From Natronorubrum thiooxidans (GTDB lineage: Archaea > Halobacteriota > Halobacteria > Halobacteriales > Natrialbaceae): DNA of 64,000 nucleotides. The position numbers and the translations under genes are program-made. Under the pieces are notes generated by a model that worked only from the letters and a program-made list of their open reading frames with translations, ran no database searches and was not told the DNA's origin. The stretch covers positions 186,001-250,000 of the forward strand of contig NZ_FTNR01000001.1 of NCBI RefSeq assembly GCF_900156475.1, written 5' to 3'. This document shows positions 53,589 through 62,138 of this stretch, one piece after another. Position 1 is the stretch's first letter. The number at the start of each line of letters is the position of its first letter.

Positions 53589-54560
53589 TTATGCGGGAGC
53601 CGCCGCATCGGAGGCCTCGAGGAGTTCTTTGTACCGATTTCGGATCGTGACCTCGGAGATGCTAGCGACGTCGCTGACGTCGTTTTGCGTGACCTTCTCG
53701 TTGGTCAACAGCGCAGCGGCGTAGACGGCGGCAGCGGCGAGGCCAACCGGCGACTTGCCGCTGTGGACGCCCTCCTGGCGGGCCGACTCGAGCAGTTCGC
53801 GGGCCATGCGTTCGGTCTCATCCGAGAGATCGAGGTCGCTGACGAACCGCGGGACGTAGTGTTCGGGGTCTGCGGGTTTGACCTCGAGGCCGAGTTCCCG
53901 GATGATATACCGGTAGGTTCGGGTCAGCTCCATCTTCTCGACGCGGGAAACGGCCGAGATTTCGTCTAAGCTACGTGGCGTGCCGGCCTGTCGAGCGGCA
54001 GCGTACAGCGAGGCCGTCGCGACGCCTTCGATCGAGCGGCCTGGGAGGAGATCCTCCTCGAGGGCACGTCGGTAGATGACACTTGCCGTCTCGCGTACGT
54101 TCTCGGGCAGGCCGAGCGCCGAGGCCATGCGATCGATCTCGCCGAGCGCCTGCTTGAGGTTGCGCTCTTTCGAGTCGCGAGTACGGAACCGCTCGTTCCA
54201 GGTTCGCAGCCGTTGCATCTTCTGGCGCTGGCGGCTCGAGAGCGCGCGGCCGTAGGCGTCTTTGTCCTGCCAGCCGATGTTCGTCGAAAGCCCCTGATCG
54301 TGCATCATGTTCGTCGTCGGTGCACCGACGCGGGACTTCTGGTCTTTTTCGCTGGCGTCGAACGCACGCCATTCTGGGCCACGGTCGATCTCGTCTTCCT
54401 CGACGACGAGGCCACAGTCCGTACAGACCGTTTCGGCGTGCTCTTCGTCGGAGATGAGTCGGCCGCCACACTCCGGGCAGTACTCTTGCTCACCCGACCG
54501 CTCGGTCGTCTCTTCCGTCTCTACTTCCTCCGTATAGGTTCTAATTGTCGTGTCTGTCAT
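53589..54560 (-). CDS. tfb: Transcription initiation factor TFB
   Basis: 323 residues. Zinc ribbon CPECGGRL ... CTDCGLVVEEDEI (about 28-52), B-reader/finger with GPEWRAFDASEKDQKSRVGA, then two cyclin repeats; TASLYAAARQAGTPRSLDEI ends the first, and AAAAVYAAALLTNEKVTQND with ISEVTIRNRYKELLEA ends the second (HTH). Binds TBP-TATA and BRE and recruits RNA polymerase. Haloarchaea carry several TFBs; this one appears full length. The promoter region has two inverted repeats. Confidence 0.96.
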   Translation of the reverse strand: MTDTTIRTYTEEVETEETTERSGEQEYCPECGGRLISDEEHAETVCTDCGLVVEEDEIDRGPEWRAFDASEKDQKSRVGAPTTNMMHDQGLSTNIGWQDKDAYGRALSSRQRQKMQRLRTWNERFRTRDSKERNLKQALGEIDRMASALGLPENVRETASVIYRRALEEDLLPGRSIEGVATASLYAAARQAGTPRSLDEISAVSRVEKMELTRTYRYIIRELGLEVKPADPEHYVPRFVSDLDLSDETERMARELLESARQEGVHSGKSPVGLAAAAVYAAALLTNEKVTQNDVSDVASISEVTIRNRYKELLEASDAAAPA

Positions 54561-54623
54561 GGTGTATCGAGTTGGTTACTCGGGGCTCCCGGGTGGGGAA
54601 ACCAGAAGAAACCCGGTCGCCTC

Positions 54624-54693
54624 GCCTAACATATCGTTAGGCCGGAAGTCTTATAAAGATTTCGCCTACTTTATAAACTGTTCGGGAAAGTAG
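54624..54693 (-). promoter_or_regulatory. tfb promoter with two inverted repeats
   Basis: A TATA box TTTATAAG (minus strand, about 54651-54658) predicts transcription start near 54628, about 68 nt before the tfb ATG. Exactly at this start lies GCCTAAC (54624-54630) facing GTTAGGC (54636-54642) over 5 bp. A second pair, CTACTTT (54666-54672) and AAAGTAG (54687-54693), lies just upstream and encloses a further TTTATAAA. The repeats may be operators or, for the first, an RNA 5'-end hairpin. Confidence 0.5.
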
Positions 54694-54732
54694 TTATATA
54701 CGTTTCGATTATATAGCCATTAATCGTTATGG

Positions 54733-55017
54733 TCAGACGGTAAATAGATGTCCCTCCGTCGGCACATCGAACAGCCCCACGCGTGCGCCCGCATCGAGCC
54801 ACGCGTGTCCATACGAGAACGATGCGAGTGCGTTGACGAGGTCTCCCGCCTCGCGGAAGTGAGTCCCGTCCTCGAGGTACGATTCGGCCATCTCATAACA
54901 GTCGTCGGCCGCCTCGGCCATCGGGGTCCCCGCTGGCGGCGCGACCGACGCTTCCTCGAGTGCAGCTCCGAGCAACTCACCGTAGCGATCCGTCTTCTCC
55001 TCGAGATCCGCAGCCAT
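54733..55017 (-). CDS. DUF357 family protein
   Basis: 94 residues from MAADLEEKTDRYGELLGAAL. All-helical; YEMAESYLEDGTHFREAGDL and VNALASFSYGHAWLDAGARV are the DUF357 signatures, a helical-hairpin fold resembling HEPN-like bundles. Function unknown. Divergent from the Grx-TrxR gene, with 138 bp between the starts. Confidence 0.85.
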   Translation of the reverse strand: MAADLEEKTDRYGELLGAALEEASVAPPAGTPMAEAADDCYEMAESYLEDGTHFREAGDLVNALASFSYGHAWLDAGARVGLFDVPTEGHLFTV

Positions 55018-55155
55018 AATCGATAATCCACCGTCGACACCGTAAGTGCGTCGGCGTCCAGCGAGCGCTCTTTTCGGCCCTGTTTGTCACAGTAGTTCCG
55101 ACGGGCGATTGCTGAGAACGCAAGGCGTTTAGGCCCAGTTTCCCAACTGTTGGCC

Positions 55156-56469
55156 ATGAGCGACCAGCCTCGAGTCGAGATCTATACGAAGGACAACTGT
55201 CCGTACTGCGTCAAAGCGATGGACCTCTTCGATGCGAAAGGCATCGAGTACGAGACGTACAACGTCACGGGCGACGAGGAGCGCTTCGAGGAGATGATCG
55301 AGCGCGCCGACGGCCGCAAGACCGCTCCCGAGGTATTCATTGACGACGAACTCATCGGCGGCTGGGACGACACCAGCGCGCTCAACGAGACGGGCGAGTT
55401 GGACGACAAACTCGGGCTCGAGATCGACGACGCCGTCGAACACCGCACGCTCATCATCGCCGGCACCGGGATCGCCGGCCTTACCGCCGCGATCTACGCC
55501 GGCCGGTCGAACAACGAACCGCTGGTCATCGAAGGCGACGAACCCGGCGGCCAGCTCACGCTGACCACCGACGTCGCGAACTACCCCGGCTTCCCCGAGG
55601 GGATCAGCGGTCCCGAACTCGTGAACAACATGAAAGCACAGGCCACCCAGTTCGGTGCCGACCTCAAAAATGGGATCATCGAGAGCGTCGACGCCTCGAG
55701 CAAGCCGTTCCGCGTCGAACTGACTAACGGCGACGTCTACACCACGGACGCCCTCATCGCCGCTTCCGGGGCGAGCGCCCGCACGCTCGGCATTCCCGGC
55801 GAGGAGGAACTCATGGGCTATGGCCTCTCGACGTGTGCGACCTGTGACGGTGCGTTCTTCCGCGACGAGGACATGCTCGTCGTCGGCGGTGGCGACGCCG
55901 CCATGGAAGAGGCGACCTTCCTCACCAAGTTCGCCGACACCGTCTACATCGCCCACCGCCGCGAGGAGTTCCGCGCCGAAGATTACTGGATCGACCGCGT
56001 CCACGAAAAGGTCGAGGCAGGCGAGATCGAGATCATGAAAAACACGGAGGTCACTGAACTCCACGGCTCTCGAGAAGAGGGCATCGACCACGTCACCCTC
56101 GTGCGCAACGACGAGGGCCACCCGACCGACCGCCTCGAGGACCCCGATACCGAGGAGTTCGAGTTCGACGTCGGTGCCGTCTTCTTCGCGATCGGCCACA
56201 CTCCCAACACCGACTACCTCGAGGGCACCGGCGTCGAGACCGACGCCGAGGGCTATCTCAAGACGACCGGCGGCGACGGCGGCGGCCAGACCGAAACCCA
56301 CGTCCCCGGCATCTTCGGCGCTGGCGACGTCGTCGACTTCCACTACCAGCAGGCCGTCACCGCGGCCGGCATGGGCTCGAAGGCCGCACTCGATGCTGAT
56401 GAATATCTCGAAGATCTCGAGCGGGCGGACGCGACAGGCGAAGTCGAGACGGCTGCGGCGGACGACTGA
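55156..56469 (+). CDS. Glutaredoxin-thioredoxin reductase fusion
   Basis: 437 residues. Residues 1-85 are a glutaredoxin: VEIYTKDNCPYCVKAMDLFD with the CPYC active site, and KTAPEVFIDDELIGGWDD. From about 97 a thioredoxin-reductase-type flavoprotein follows: TLIIAGTGIAGLTAAIYAGR (FAD), active-site CATC (about 225) within LSTCATCDGAFF, the NAD(P)H site VVGGGDAAMEEATF and HVPGIFGAGDVVDF. The two redox centres in one chain would pass electrons to the glutaredoxin or to a bound thioredoxin. ATG 55156 (MSDQPRVEIY) chosen. Confidence 0.92.
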   Translation: MSDQPRVEIYTKDNCPYCVKAMDLFDAKGIEYETYNVTGDEERFEEMIERADGRKTAPEVFIDDELIGGWDDTSALNETGELDDKLGLEIDDAVEHRTLIIAGTGIAGLTAAIYAGRSNNEPLVIEGDEPGGQLTLTTDVANYPGFPEGISGPELVNNMKAQATQFGADLKNGIIESVDASSKPFRVELTNGDVYTTDALIAASGASARTLGIPGEEELMGYGLSTCATCDGAFFRDEDMLVVGGGDAAMEEATFLTKFADTVYIAHRREEFRAEDYWIDRVHEKVEAGEIEIMKNTEVTELHGSREEGIDHVTLVRNDEGHPTDRLEDPDTEEFEFDVGAVFFAIGHTPNTDYLEGTGVETDAEGYLKTTGGDGGGQTETHVPGIFGAGDVVDFHYQQAVTAAGMGSKAALDADEYLEDLERADATGEVETAAADD

Positions 56470-56591
56470 GGCCGCTCGAGTTTTCGCTCACCGAACTCAC
56501 CATCGCCAGCGATCTTTGACTACCCGTCACGTTGCCACATTTATACGACAGATCCCTCCTTAGAGGGGGATACGACGTTCAGCCTGCCATC

Positions 56592-58169
56592 CTAGTTCTG
56601 GATGAACTCGCCCGAGCAGTCGTACTCGATCAGCGTGAACTCTGCAATATCCGGTTCGTCATCGTACGGCCCGGATCGGTCTGACATGCCATAGACAGTC
56701 ACACTTTCGAGTTCAGTCTCGTGCTCGCTGTTCCAGCGCTCACAGAGGTGGTTGGCGAAGTACGAGCGATGGTTCTCGTTGCCGGCATAGCGCATATTCG
56801 AGATGTACTTTCGCTCTCGAGAGGTCTCGTAGGTTTCGTCGACGTTCGGTGGTCGATCCCAGTCGACCTCGGCTTCGTGCAGGGCATCAACCGTCGATCC
56901 ATCTGCCAACTCACCGGGAACGACAAGCCACTGGGCGGTCGATGTCGGGTTCGGTGCGAACATCCGCCAGCTCTGGCTGGACTGGATCGTATCGAGGACC
57001 TCGTCGCCGGGGTCGGGAACCTCGGTATAATCGACCGCTTCGGCGTTCGAAAGCACAACCAGAACGAGGATGAGCCAGGGGATGACCGTCGCAAAGAACA
57101 CGCGTCCGCGCGTGCTGACAGCCGAACGGACGGATGTCTCACGTTCGTTCTGCTGCCCGAAGAACGACGGTTTCATGCTCGTATCGGGCAGCGTCATCTG
57201 GAGCCGCTCGAGCCCGGAGCGAAGATGCTCGGCGATCCCGAGCCGCGTCGCCAGTGTAGCGACCCAGTCCCAGACAACGGGCGGATAAAATAATAGAAGG
57301 CCCGCAACGACGACCACGGGGAACAGGTCGATCCGCAGTGTGACGAGCATCCCGAGATGCATCCCGACGAACAGCGTCGTGAACGCTGCCCGCGGAATTC
57401 CGGTGAGCAAGAGCAGCAGCGGCGAAAGAAGAATGAGCCCCATCCATGCGTATGTGAACCCCTCGAGCAACATCGTGTGGCCTGCGAGCGTGTTTCCGAG
57501 CAGGATCGTCAGATGATCGGCTTGAAAGATGTGAACGACCGCTTCACCGCCCATCCACATGTCACTCCTGGTCTTGTGGATAGCGTTTGTCACGTACATC
57601 AGCAGTATCTGCAAGAGAATCGCCATCGTCGCGACTGAGGCCAGCGTCGTCGAGTGGTGGGTATCTGGTTCGCTTCTGTAGGCATCGACTGACCATCGAG
57701 CGCCGAGTGGGAGGAAGAGACTCCAGAACAACAACATCCGCAACAGCACGTCGCCGGCGTTGAGGATCATTGGATTGCGGATGTGAAGCGAGATCAGCAG
57801 GAGCCACGAGACGACTGCTGCGATGCGCGTGTGATAGCCACAGACCAGTGCAAGGGCGAACACACCGGCGACGAGAAACAGGAGCCCCTGTATCCACGCC
57901 TCGCCGGACAGGGCGTGCAACGAGTAGATCGACGAATAATCCGAAAAGAGCGCCTCTCGTGGGAGCACGCCAGCGTCCGTGTAGAACGCCTCGAACATCC
58001 GTGTTCGCCGCAGGAGGTCGACGAGCAGCAGTACCCCAATCGAGATTCGAAACGCAGCGAGTCCACGCCGGTCGATCGCCAACCGTCGCCGGGTTGCACG
58101 CCCAACCCAGTCACAACTGGTCGTCAGGCGGTCCCGTAGTGTCGGCTGCGGTGACTGATCTTGTGACAT
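56592..58169 (-). CDS. HTTM domain membrane protein
   Basis: 525 residues from MSQDQSPQPTLRDRLTTSCD; the frame above this ATG is not family-like. The HTTM domain (horizontally transferred transmembrane, related to vitamin-K-dependent gamma-carboxylase) covers about 35-325: LAAFRISIGVLLLVDLLRRT, FWSLFLPLGARWSVDAYR, NAIHKTRSDMWMGGEAVVHI and several further membrane segments. The C-terminal part (about 380-525) is a soluble domain outside or beyond the last helix with WRMFAPNP, a motif recurrent in these proteins. Activity unknown. Divergent from the DCC-family gene. Confidence 0.85.
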   Translation of the reverse strand: MSQDQSPQPTLRDRLTTSCDWVGRATRRRLAIDRRGLAAFRISIGVLLLVDLLRRTRMFEAFYTDAGVLPREALFSDYSSIYSLHALSGEAWIQGLLFLVAGVFALALVCGYHTRIAAVVSWLLLISLHIRNPMILNAGDVLLRMLLFWSLFLPLGARWSVDAYRSEPDTHHSTTLASVATMAILLQILLMYVTNAIHKTRSDMWMGGEAVVHIFQADHLTILLGNTLAGHTMLLEGFTYAWMGLILLSPLLLLLTGIPRAAFTTLFVGMHLGMLVTLRIDLFPVVVVAGLLLFYPPVVWDWVATLATRLGIAEHLRSGLERLQMTLPDTSMKPSFFGQQNERETSVRSAVSTRGRVFFATVIPWLILVLVVLSNAEAVDYTEVPDPGDEVLDTIQSSQSWRMFAPNPTSTAQWLVVPGELADGSTVDALHEAEVDWDRPPNVDETYETSRERKYISNMRYAGNENHRSYFANHLCERWNSEHETELESVTVYGMSDRSGPYDDEPDIAEFTLIEYDCSGEFIQN

Positions 58170-58316
58170 TCTCGTGATCGTATCTGTATCGCGACTCTCT
58201 GGTAGACTGGCATAAGCTTGTTGTACGCTCAAACACATATTTCAGCTTCGCCCGGCCGCTTGCACATAGTTCATCGAAACGCTGAATTGGTACCACACCC
58301 TAGCAAGCCCACCCGA

Positions 58317-58739
58317 ATGAGCGCCACCACACCGGTTCCCGATGGGGACCCAATCGTTCTTTTCGATGGCGTCTGTAACCTCTGTAACGGCTTCGTGCAG
58401 TTTCTGGTCCCACGGGACACGGAGGAGAAGTTTTACTTCGCATCGCTACAGTCGGCTGTTGGGACGGAGCTGCTGGCCGAACACGACCTGCCGACTGACG
58501 ACCTCGAGTCGATCGTCCTCATCGAAGGCGAGACGTGTTACGTGAAATCGGCGGCCGTGATCCGCATCGCCTCGATCCTCGGCGGTGCCTACGCACTGCT
58601 TGGCCCGTTTCGGTTCGTGCCACGGCCGGTTCGCGATCTGCTGTACGATCTCGTCGCGGCCAACCGCTATCGACTGTTCGGTAAAAAAGAGCAGTGCATG
58701 ATGCCCACCGGCGACGTCCAGCAGCGCTTTCTCGAGTAG
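58317..58739 (+). CDS. DCC family thiol-disulfide oxidoreductase
   Basis: 140 residues from ATG 58317 (MSATTPVPDGDPIVLFDGVC). The family-defining DGVCNLCNGFVQFLVPRD has the CxxC with the DGxC start; PRPVRDLLYDLVAANRYRLF and CMMPTGDV lie at the end. DCC proteins are thioredoxin-like and often accompany HTTM membrane proteins, as here (divergent, 148 bp). Likely a disulfide partner of the HTTM protein; direct evidence lacking. Confidence 0.88.
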   Translation: MSATTPVPDGDPIVLFDGVCNLCNGFVQFLVPRDTEEKFYFASLQSAVGTELLAEHDLPTDDLESIVLIEGETCYVKSAAVIRIASILGGAYALLGPFRFVPRPVRDLLYDLVAANRYRLFGKKEQCMMPTGDVQQRFLE

Positions 58740-58989
58740 CAGCCTCGAGCGCCAGCACAGTGAGTGCTGACTCAACTGTCGAGCTATTTTCGACCAGCGC
58801 CAGCAGTGTATTGCTCGGTGCAACAGCCTCGAGTGAACTCCGTGGCGTCGCGGCTGTTATCAGTGAGTTGGTCGGCAGCAGCACCGATCAGACAGCGTGC
58901 CGTTGTGACGGGTGCTGACAACGGTTGCTCAGTGATTCGCGATGGGTATCTCGCGACTCGAGCGAGCGGATCGCTCGTGGGTGTTGTAA

Positions 58990-59033
58990 TGTCAAAAAAG
59001 TCGAAGTTCGGAAAGGGCCGGATGAAATCCGGT
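58990..59033 (-). terminator. Probable terminator after the S-layer gene
   Basis: The minus strand after the S-layer stop (59047) has CCGGAT-TTC-ATCCGG (59018-59032), a 6-bp perfect hairpin with 3-nt loop, then T6 at 58994-58999, about 18 nt further on. The long spacing makes it a weak case. The rest of the gap 58740-59017 contains only reading frames without coding character. Confidence 0.4.
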
Positions 59034-59046
59034 AGTTAGTTACGAG

Positions 59047-61458
59047 TTAGTTCTGACGTCGCAGGGCCAGCATGGCGGCTGCGAGCAGAGCGACAACAGC
59101 GACAGCGACACCGAAGCCGGGCGTTCCGTCTTCGTCGCCGCCATCGTCGCCGTCGTCGTCAGCTGGTTCGCCGTCGTCGTCAGCTGGTTCGCCGTCGGCG
59201 TCAGCGTCGCCGTCGTCAGCGTTGCCGCCGTCGTCAGCGTTGCCGCCGTCGTCAGTCGTCTCCTCGGAGACGGTCAGCGTACCGGACTCTGCGACCTCAC
59301 CGTCGACCTTGAGTTCCCACTCGTAGTCACCGGCTTCTTCAGCCGTCACGGTTTCGGTCCACGAGTCGGACTCGCCACCCTCGAGGGAGACGTCGTCGCC
59401 CTCGAGCAGGGTGTCGCCGTTGAAGATGAACTCGTAGGAGGCGTTGCCGGTCTCGTCGCCGAGGTTCTCGGCGGAGACAGTCACGTCAACGTCGTCGCCC
59501 GCAACAGGCTCTGCTGGATCCGTGTTAACGTTCCAGTCGAGGTCAGCCTCTGCAGGCTCATCGCCGCTCTCGACGAGGACAGCACCGGTCTCGTCGCGGA
59601 TTTCGTTAGACGAGGAGTGCAGTGGGTCCTGTGCACGGAGGTCAAGCTCAGTGCCTGCGTCGTAGTCACTGAAGTCGAATGCACTTTCGAAAGTGCCGTC
59701 TTCAGTAACGACTGCGGTAACCGGCATCACGAAGTTACCGGACGAGCGGGCACGAGTATCGATTTCCGTGCCGGGTGCTGCGTTGGAGGTCCCTGCTGCA
59801 ACAGCGTCCTCGCTGTTAGGGAGTTCGGCAGCGCTGTCGTCCCACGCGATCGTTCGCTCTTCAATCGAGAGTTCGGACGAGGCGCTTTCCTCGGCGTCTT
59901 CATCGTAGAAGACGCTCTGTTCGGTCAGCATAAGTTCGGCTTCGAGGTCCTCACCGACTGTGAGGTCCTCAACATTGTCGACTGCAATGACCACTGTGCC
60001 GTCCTCTTGGTTTGCGGAGAGGACAGTCAGATTAAGCTGGTCTGCGTTGTCAACACTGCTGATGTTGGATGCCCACGTTGCAGGGGCACGGTTTGCGCGC
60101 TCACGCTGTTCGGTGACAACGACTTCGAAGCCGTTGTTAGCGAGATCCGTTTCGTTGTCTCCTGCTTCGATGGAGGAGTAAACGCTCGGGTTCTCGAAGC
60201 TGAGTGCGAGGTGGTCGTTCTCAGCAAGTTCGCTCGTCTGCGTCAGCGTTGCCGACTCAGCAAGGTCTTCGAACGAGTCAGCCTCTTCGAGGCTGTCGTC
60301 GTTCGGAGCCGTCCACGTTGCGACTGCGTCGTCGTCAATCGGCGTGCGATCGTTCAGGAGGAGCAGACCGGTGTCCTGCTCGTTCTGCACGTTGTTTCCG
60401 TCCCATCCTTCAATACCAACGCTCAGCTCGTAATCGATCGCTGCGAGCGGAGCTTCGTCGACATCTGCAACGACGTTGGCATCACCGTTAGCCGGAGTTC
60501 CTTCAGTGAATGTAACTCCATTGGTGAGGTTCTCCGTGGTGTCGTATTCGAGCGTGATTCCGTCGTCGCCAGGCGTCACGTTGTAGTGAGCCTCAACGCC
60601 GACTTCCTCTTCGTCGCCGAGTTTCAGGTTGACTTCGTCGTCGTAGTCTTCGACGTTGATGTCGACAGTGACGATGTTACCGATCTGACCCTCGGAGGTT
60701 CGCTCTGCAAAGTTGATCGTTGGGTCGAATCGCTCGAGGACGGAGATCTCAGCGGTGTCGGAAGCCGTCGAGTCAGCGGTGCTGACGGTGAACTCGTAGT
60801 CACCAAGGTCCTGGTCCTCGAAGTCGGACGTTAGGTTGTCGCCAACGTTCCAGCCGCTAACTTCGTAGTAGTCCGTGTCCATCTCGTCGTCGTCAGCTGC
60901 TTCGACGGAGGTACCCTGTGCACCGAAGATGTCGTCGAGCGCTTCAGCGTCGACTGCCTCACCGTCAAGCTCAGCGGTGATGACAACGTCGATGTTGTCA
61001 CGGTTGCTTTCGGTGAAGTTGAGTTCTGCTTCGGAGTCACCTTCGCCGCGGTTGTCGACGATGGATGGTTCAAACTCGAACTCGGAGTCCTCAACGTCCA
61101 CGTAGAACTGGTACTCCGTTTCATTGTACTCGAGGAAGTGGAATCCTTCGAGGTCAGACGTGTCGAAGGTCACGTTACCATCACTGTCGGCACGAAGGAT
61201 ATCGATGCGCTCAGAGTCGCCAGAGATACCCTCTCGAAGCTGGACTGGGTCGTCTGCTTCCCAGTTTGCACTAGAATTATTCACCTCAACCTCTTGACCC
61301 TGCCAGACTTCGCCGAAGTCAGCTGGATCATTTACCGTATTGTCTGCTGCTGCTGCGCCGCCCACAAACGCTGCGGACATGGCAACAACCGACATTACCA
61401 TAAGCGCGGCCAGGAACAGTGCGCGTCCCTTTTCGCGATATGTAGTTTCGTTTGTCAT
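59047..61458 (-). CDS. csg: S-layer glycoprotein (PGF-CTERM)
   Basis: 803 residues from MTNETTYREKGRALFLAALM, the typical haloarchaeal S-layer signal peptide; cleavage after AAA (about 37). The long extracellular part is Asp/Glu-rich with repeated beta domains and many N-glycosylation sequons (for example NNSS, NETE, NFTES). Near the C-terminus an acidic linker of Gly/Asp/Ala repeats leads to TPGFGVAVAVVALLAAAMLA, the PGF-CTERM signal processed by archaeosortase A and lipid-anchored. Forms the cell wall lattice. The frame is open upstream of ATG 61458, but this Met is the conserved signal start. Confidence 0.9.
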   Translation of the reverse strand: MTNETTYREKGRALFLAALMVMSVVAMSAAFVGGAAAADNTVNDPADFGEVWQGQEVEVNNSSANWEADDPVQLREGISGDSERIDILRADSDGNVTFDTSDLEGFHFLEYNETEYQFYVDVEDSEFEFEPSIVDNRGEGDSEAELNFTESNRDNIDVVITAELDGEAVDAEALDDIFGAQGTSVEAADDDEMDTDYYEVSGWNVGDNLTSDFEDQDLGDYEFTVSTADSTASDTAEISVLERFDPTINFAERTSEGQIGNIVTVDINVEDYDDEVNLKLGDEEEVGVEAHYNVTPGDDGITLEYDTTENLTNGVTFTEGTPANGDANVVADVDEAPLAAIDYELSVGIEGWDGNNVQNEQDTGLLLLNDRTPIDDDAVATWTAPNDDSLEEADSFEDLAESATLTQTSELAENDHLALSFENPSVYSSIEAGDNETDLANNGFEVVVTEQRERANRAPATWASNISSVDNADQLNLTVLSANQEDGTVVIAVDNVEDLTVGEDLEAELMLTEQSVFYDEDAEESASSELSIEERTIAWDDSAAELPNSEDAVAAGTSNAAPGTEIDTRARSSGNFVMPVTAVVTEDGTFESAFDFSDYDAGTELDLRAQDPLHSSSNEIRDETGAVLVESGDEPAEADLDWNVNTDPAEPVAGDDVDVTVSAENLGDETGNASYEFIFNGDTLLEGDDVSLEGGESDSWTETVTAEEAGDYEWELKVDGEVAESGTLTVSEETTDDGGNADDGGNADDGDADADGEPADDDGEPADDDGDDGGDEDGTPGFGVAVAVVALLAAAMLALRRQN
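59149..59255. repeat. Tandem repeats in the S-layer linker region
   Basis: A 21-bp unit (GCCGTCGTCGTCAGCTGGTT plus C) occurs twice at 59149-59190, then an 18-bp unit (GCCGCCGTCGTCAGCGTT) repeats at 59206-59255 with small changes. They encode the Asp/Gly/Ala linker before the PGF-CTERM helix. Such stretches vary in number between strains by slippage. Confidence 0.75.
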
Positions 61459-61509
61459 TAAGTTGTCTTGTATTTCGTGTTGTGTTAGTCGTCGCACGGT
61501 ACGATCGGA

Positions 61510-61551
61510 GTGCGAGTGTGATACAATGCGGGAACCCGCACTGACTCGCAC
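61510..61551 (-). promoter_or_regulatory. Nested hairpin at the 5' end of the S-layer mRNA
   Basis: On the minus strand, GTGCGAGT (61551-61544) pairs with ACTCGCAC (61517-61510), eight pairs, and TGCGGG pairs with CCCGCA (61540-61527) within it. A TTTATAC box at 61577-61571 predicts transcription start near 61548-61551, so the outer stem begins at the very 5' end of an about 92-nt leader. Likely stabilises or regulates this highly expressed mRNA. Confidence 0.5.
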
Positions 61552-61570
61552 CGGGTAGGGGTATACAAAC

Positions 61571-61577
61571 GTATAAA
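61571..61577 (-). promoter_or_regulatory. TATA box of the S-layer gene
   Basis: TTTATAC on the minus strand, centred about 116 bp upstream of the start codon, consistent with a strong promoter and a long leader, as known for haloarchaeal S-layer genes. Between it and 62138 I see no convincing gene (see next entry). Confidence 0.5.
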
Positions 61578-61639
61578 GCATCGCGTAATAAGCTTTCTGG
61601 ATATTTCAACAGTCCATTCTGGTGAGAAATCGACTCGAG

Positions 61640-62138
61640 AACGCACGACTGCGTCGCCTTTAGAGCTGTTCGATCGAATTGATAACGTATCATGAGACAC
61701 GTTCGCAAGCATAAATTACCGCCGGACACCTCGGACGGAATGGATGATTCCTCGAGCGGGCACTGATCCGGTCACGCACGCGGAGATACTGTTATGTGCG
61801 AGAGTCTCTGTAAGAACTGCTTACCGGCCTCGAGACTCGAGTCGATCTCTCGGCTCGAGTAACAGACTGCCCGTTCGAAACGTCATTCGAGCTGTGGTAT
61901 CGATGGCCTCGGCGCAATCGCGAGCCGCTTTGCGGTCACGCCGAAACTAACGGACAACAGACTGTCTCAGTCGGTGACAGTCTATGCTCGCCTGCGACGA
62001 CGGAATCCGGACTCGTCGCTGACCACACTAGTGTGATGTCGAAACCGACGTCAAAATCTGGTTTGCTGCCCACCGACGCAGCGGCGAATCGCCCCAGCGC
62101 GCTCTGGCCGTGGTGGTGTCGATACTGGCCGTGTCGAC
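61640..62138. other. Gene-poor interval between S-layer and VOC genes
   Basis: About 500 bp with short open frames on both strands, none with haloarchaeal coding character (Arg/Ser-rich translations, no acidic bias). An Arg/Ser/Ala-rich 68-codon frame on the plus strand (61744-61950) is the longest and looks accidental. No RNA gene, repeat or promoter beyond that of the S-layer gene is evident. Confidence 0.5.

Noticed and set aside
55129-56343. Open frame of about 404 codons opposite the Grx-TrxR gene
   Set aside because: Antisense to a gene with clear CPYC and CATC motifs; translation is Val/Gly/Glu-rich with no recognisable domain.
58764-59039. 91-codon frame between the DCC and S-layer genes
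   Set aside because: Ser/Arg-rich, non-acidic, overlaps the probable terminator; likely accidental, though its last codons look like a basic peptide.
59149-59255. Short tandem repeats as a possible CRISPR array
   Set aside because: Units of 18-21 bp without unique spacers, in frame within the S-layer linker; they encode Asp/Gly/Ala repeats.
59617-60834. Open frame opposite the S-layer gene
   Set aside because: Val/Cys/Arg-rich translation without domain signs, antisense to a glycoprotein with clear signal and PGF-CTERM.
61744-61950. 68-codon plus-strand frame in the gap after the S-layer gene
   Set aside because: Arg/Ser/Ala-rich translation with no acidic bias, no promoter or ribosome-binding signal.
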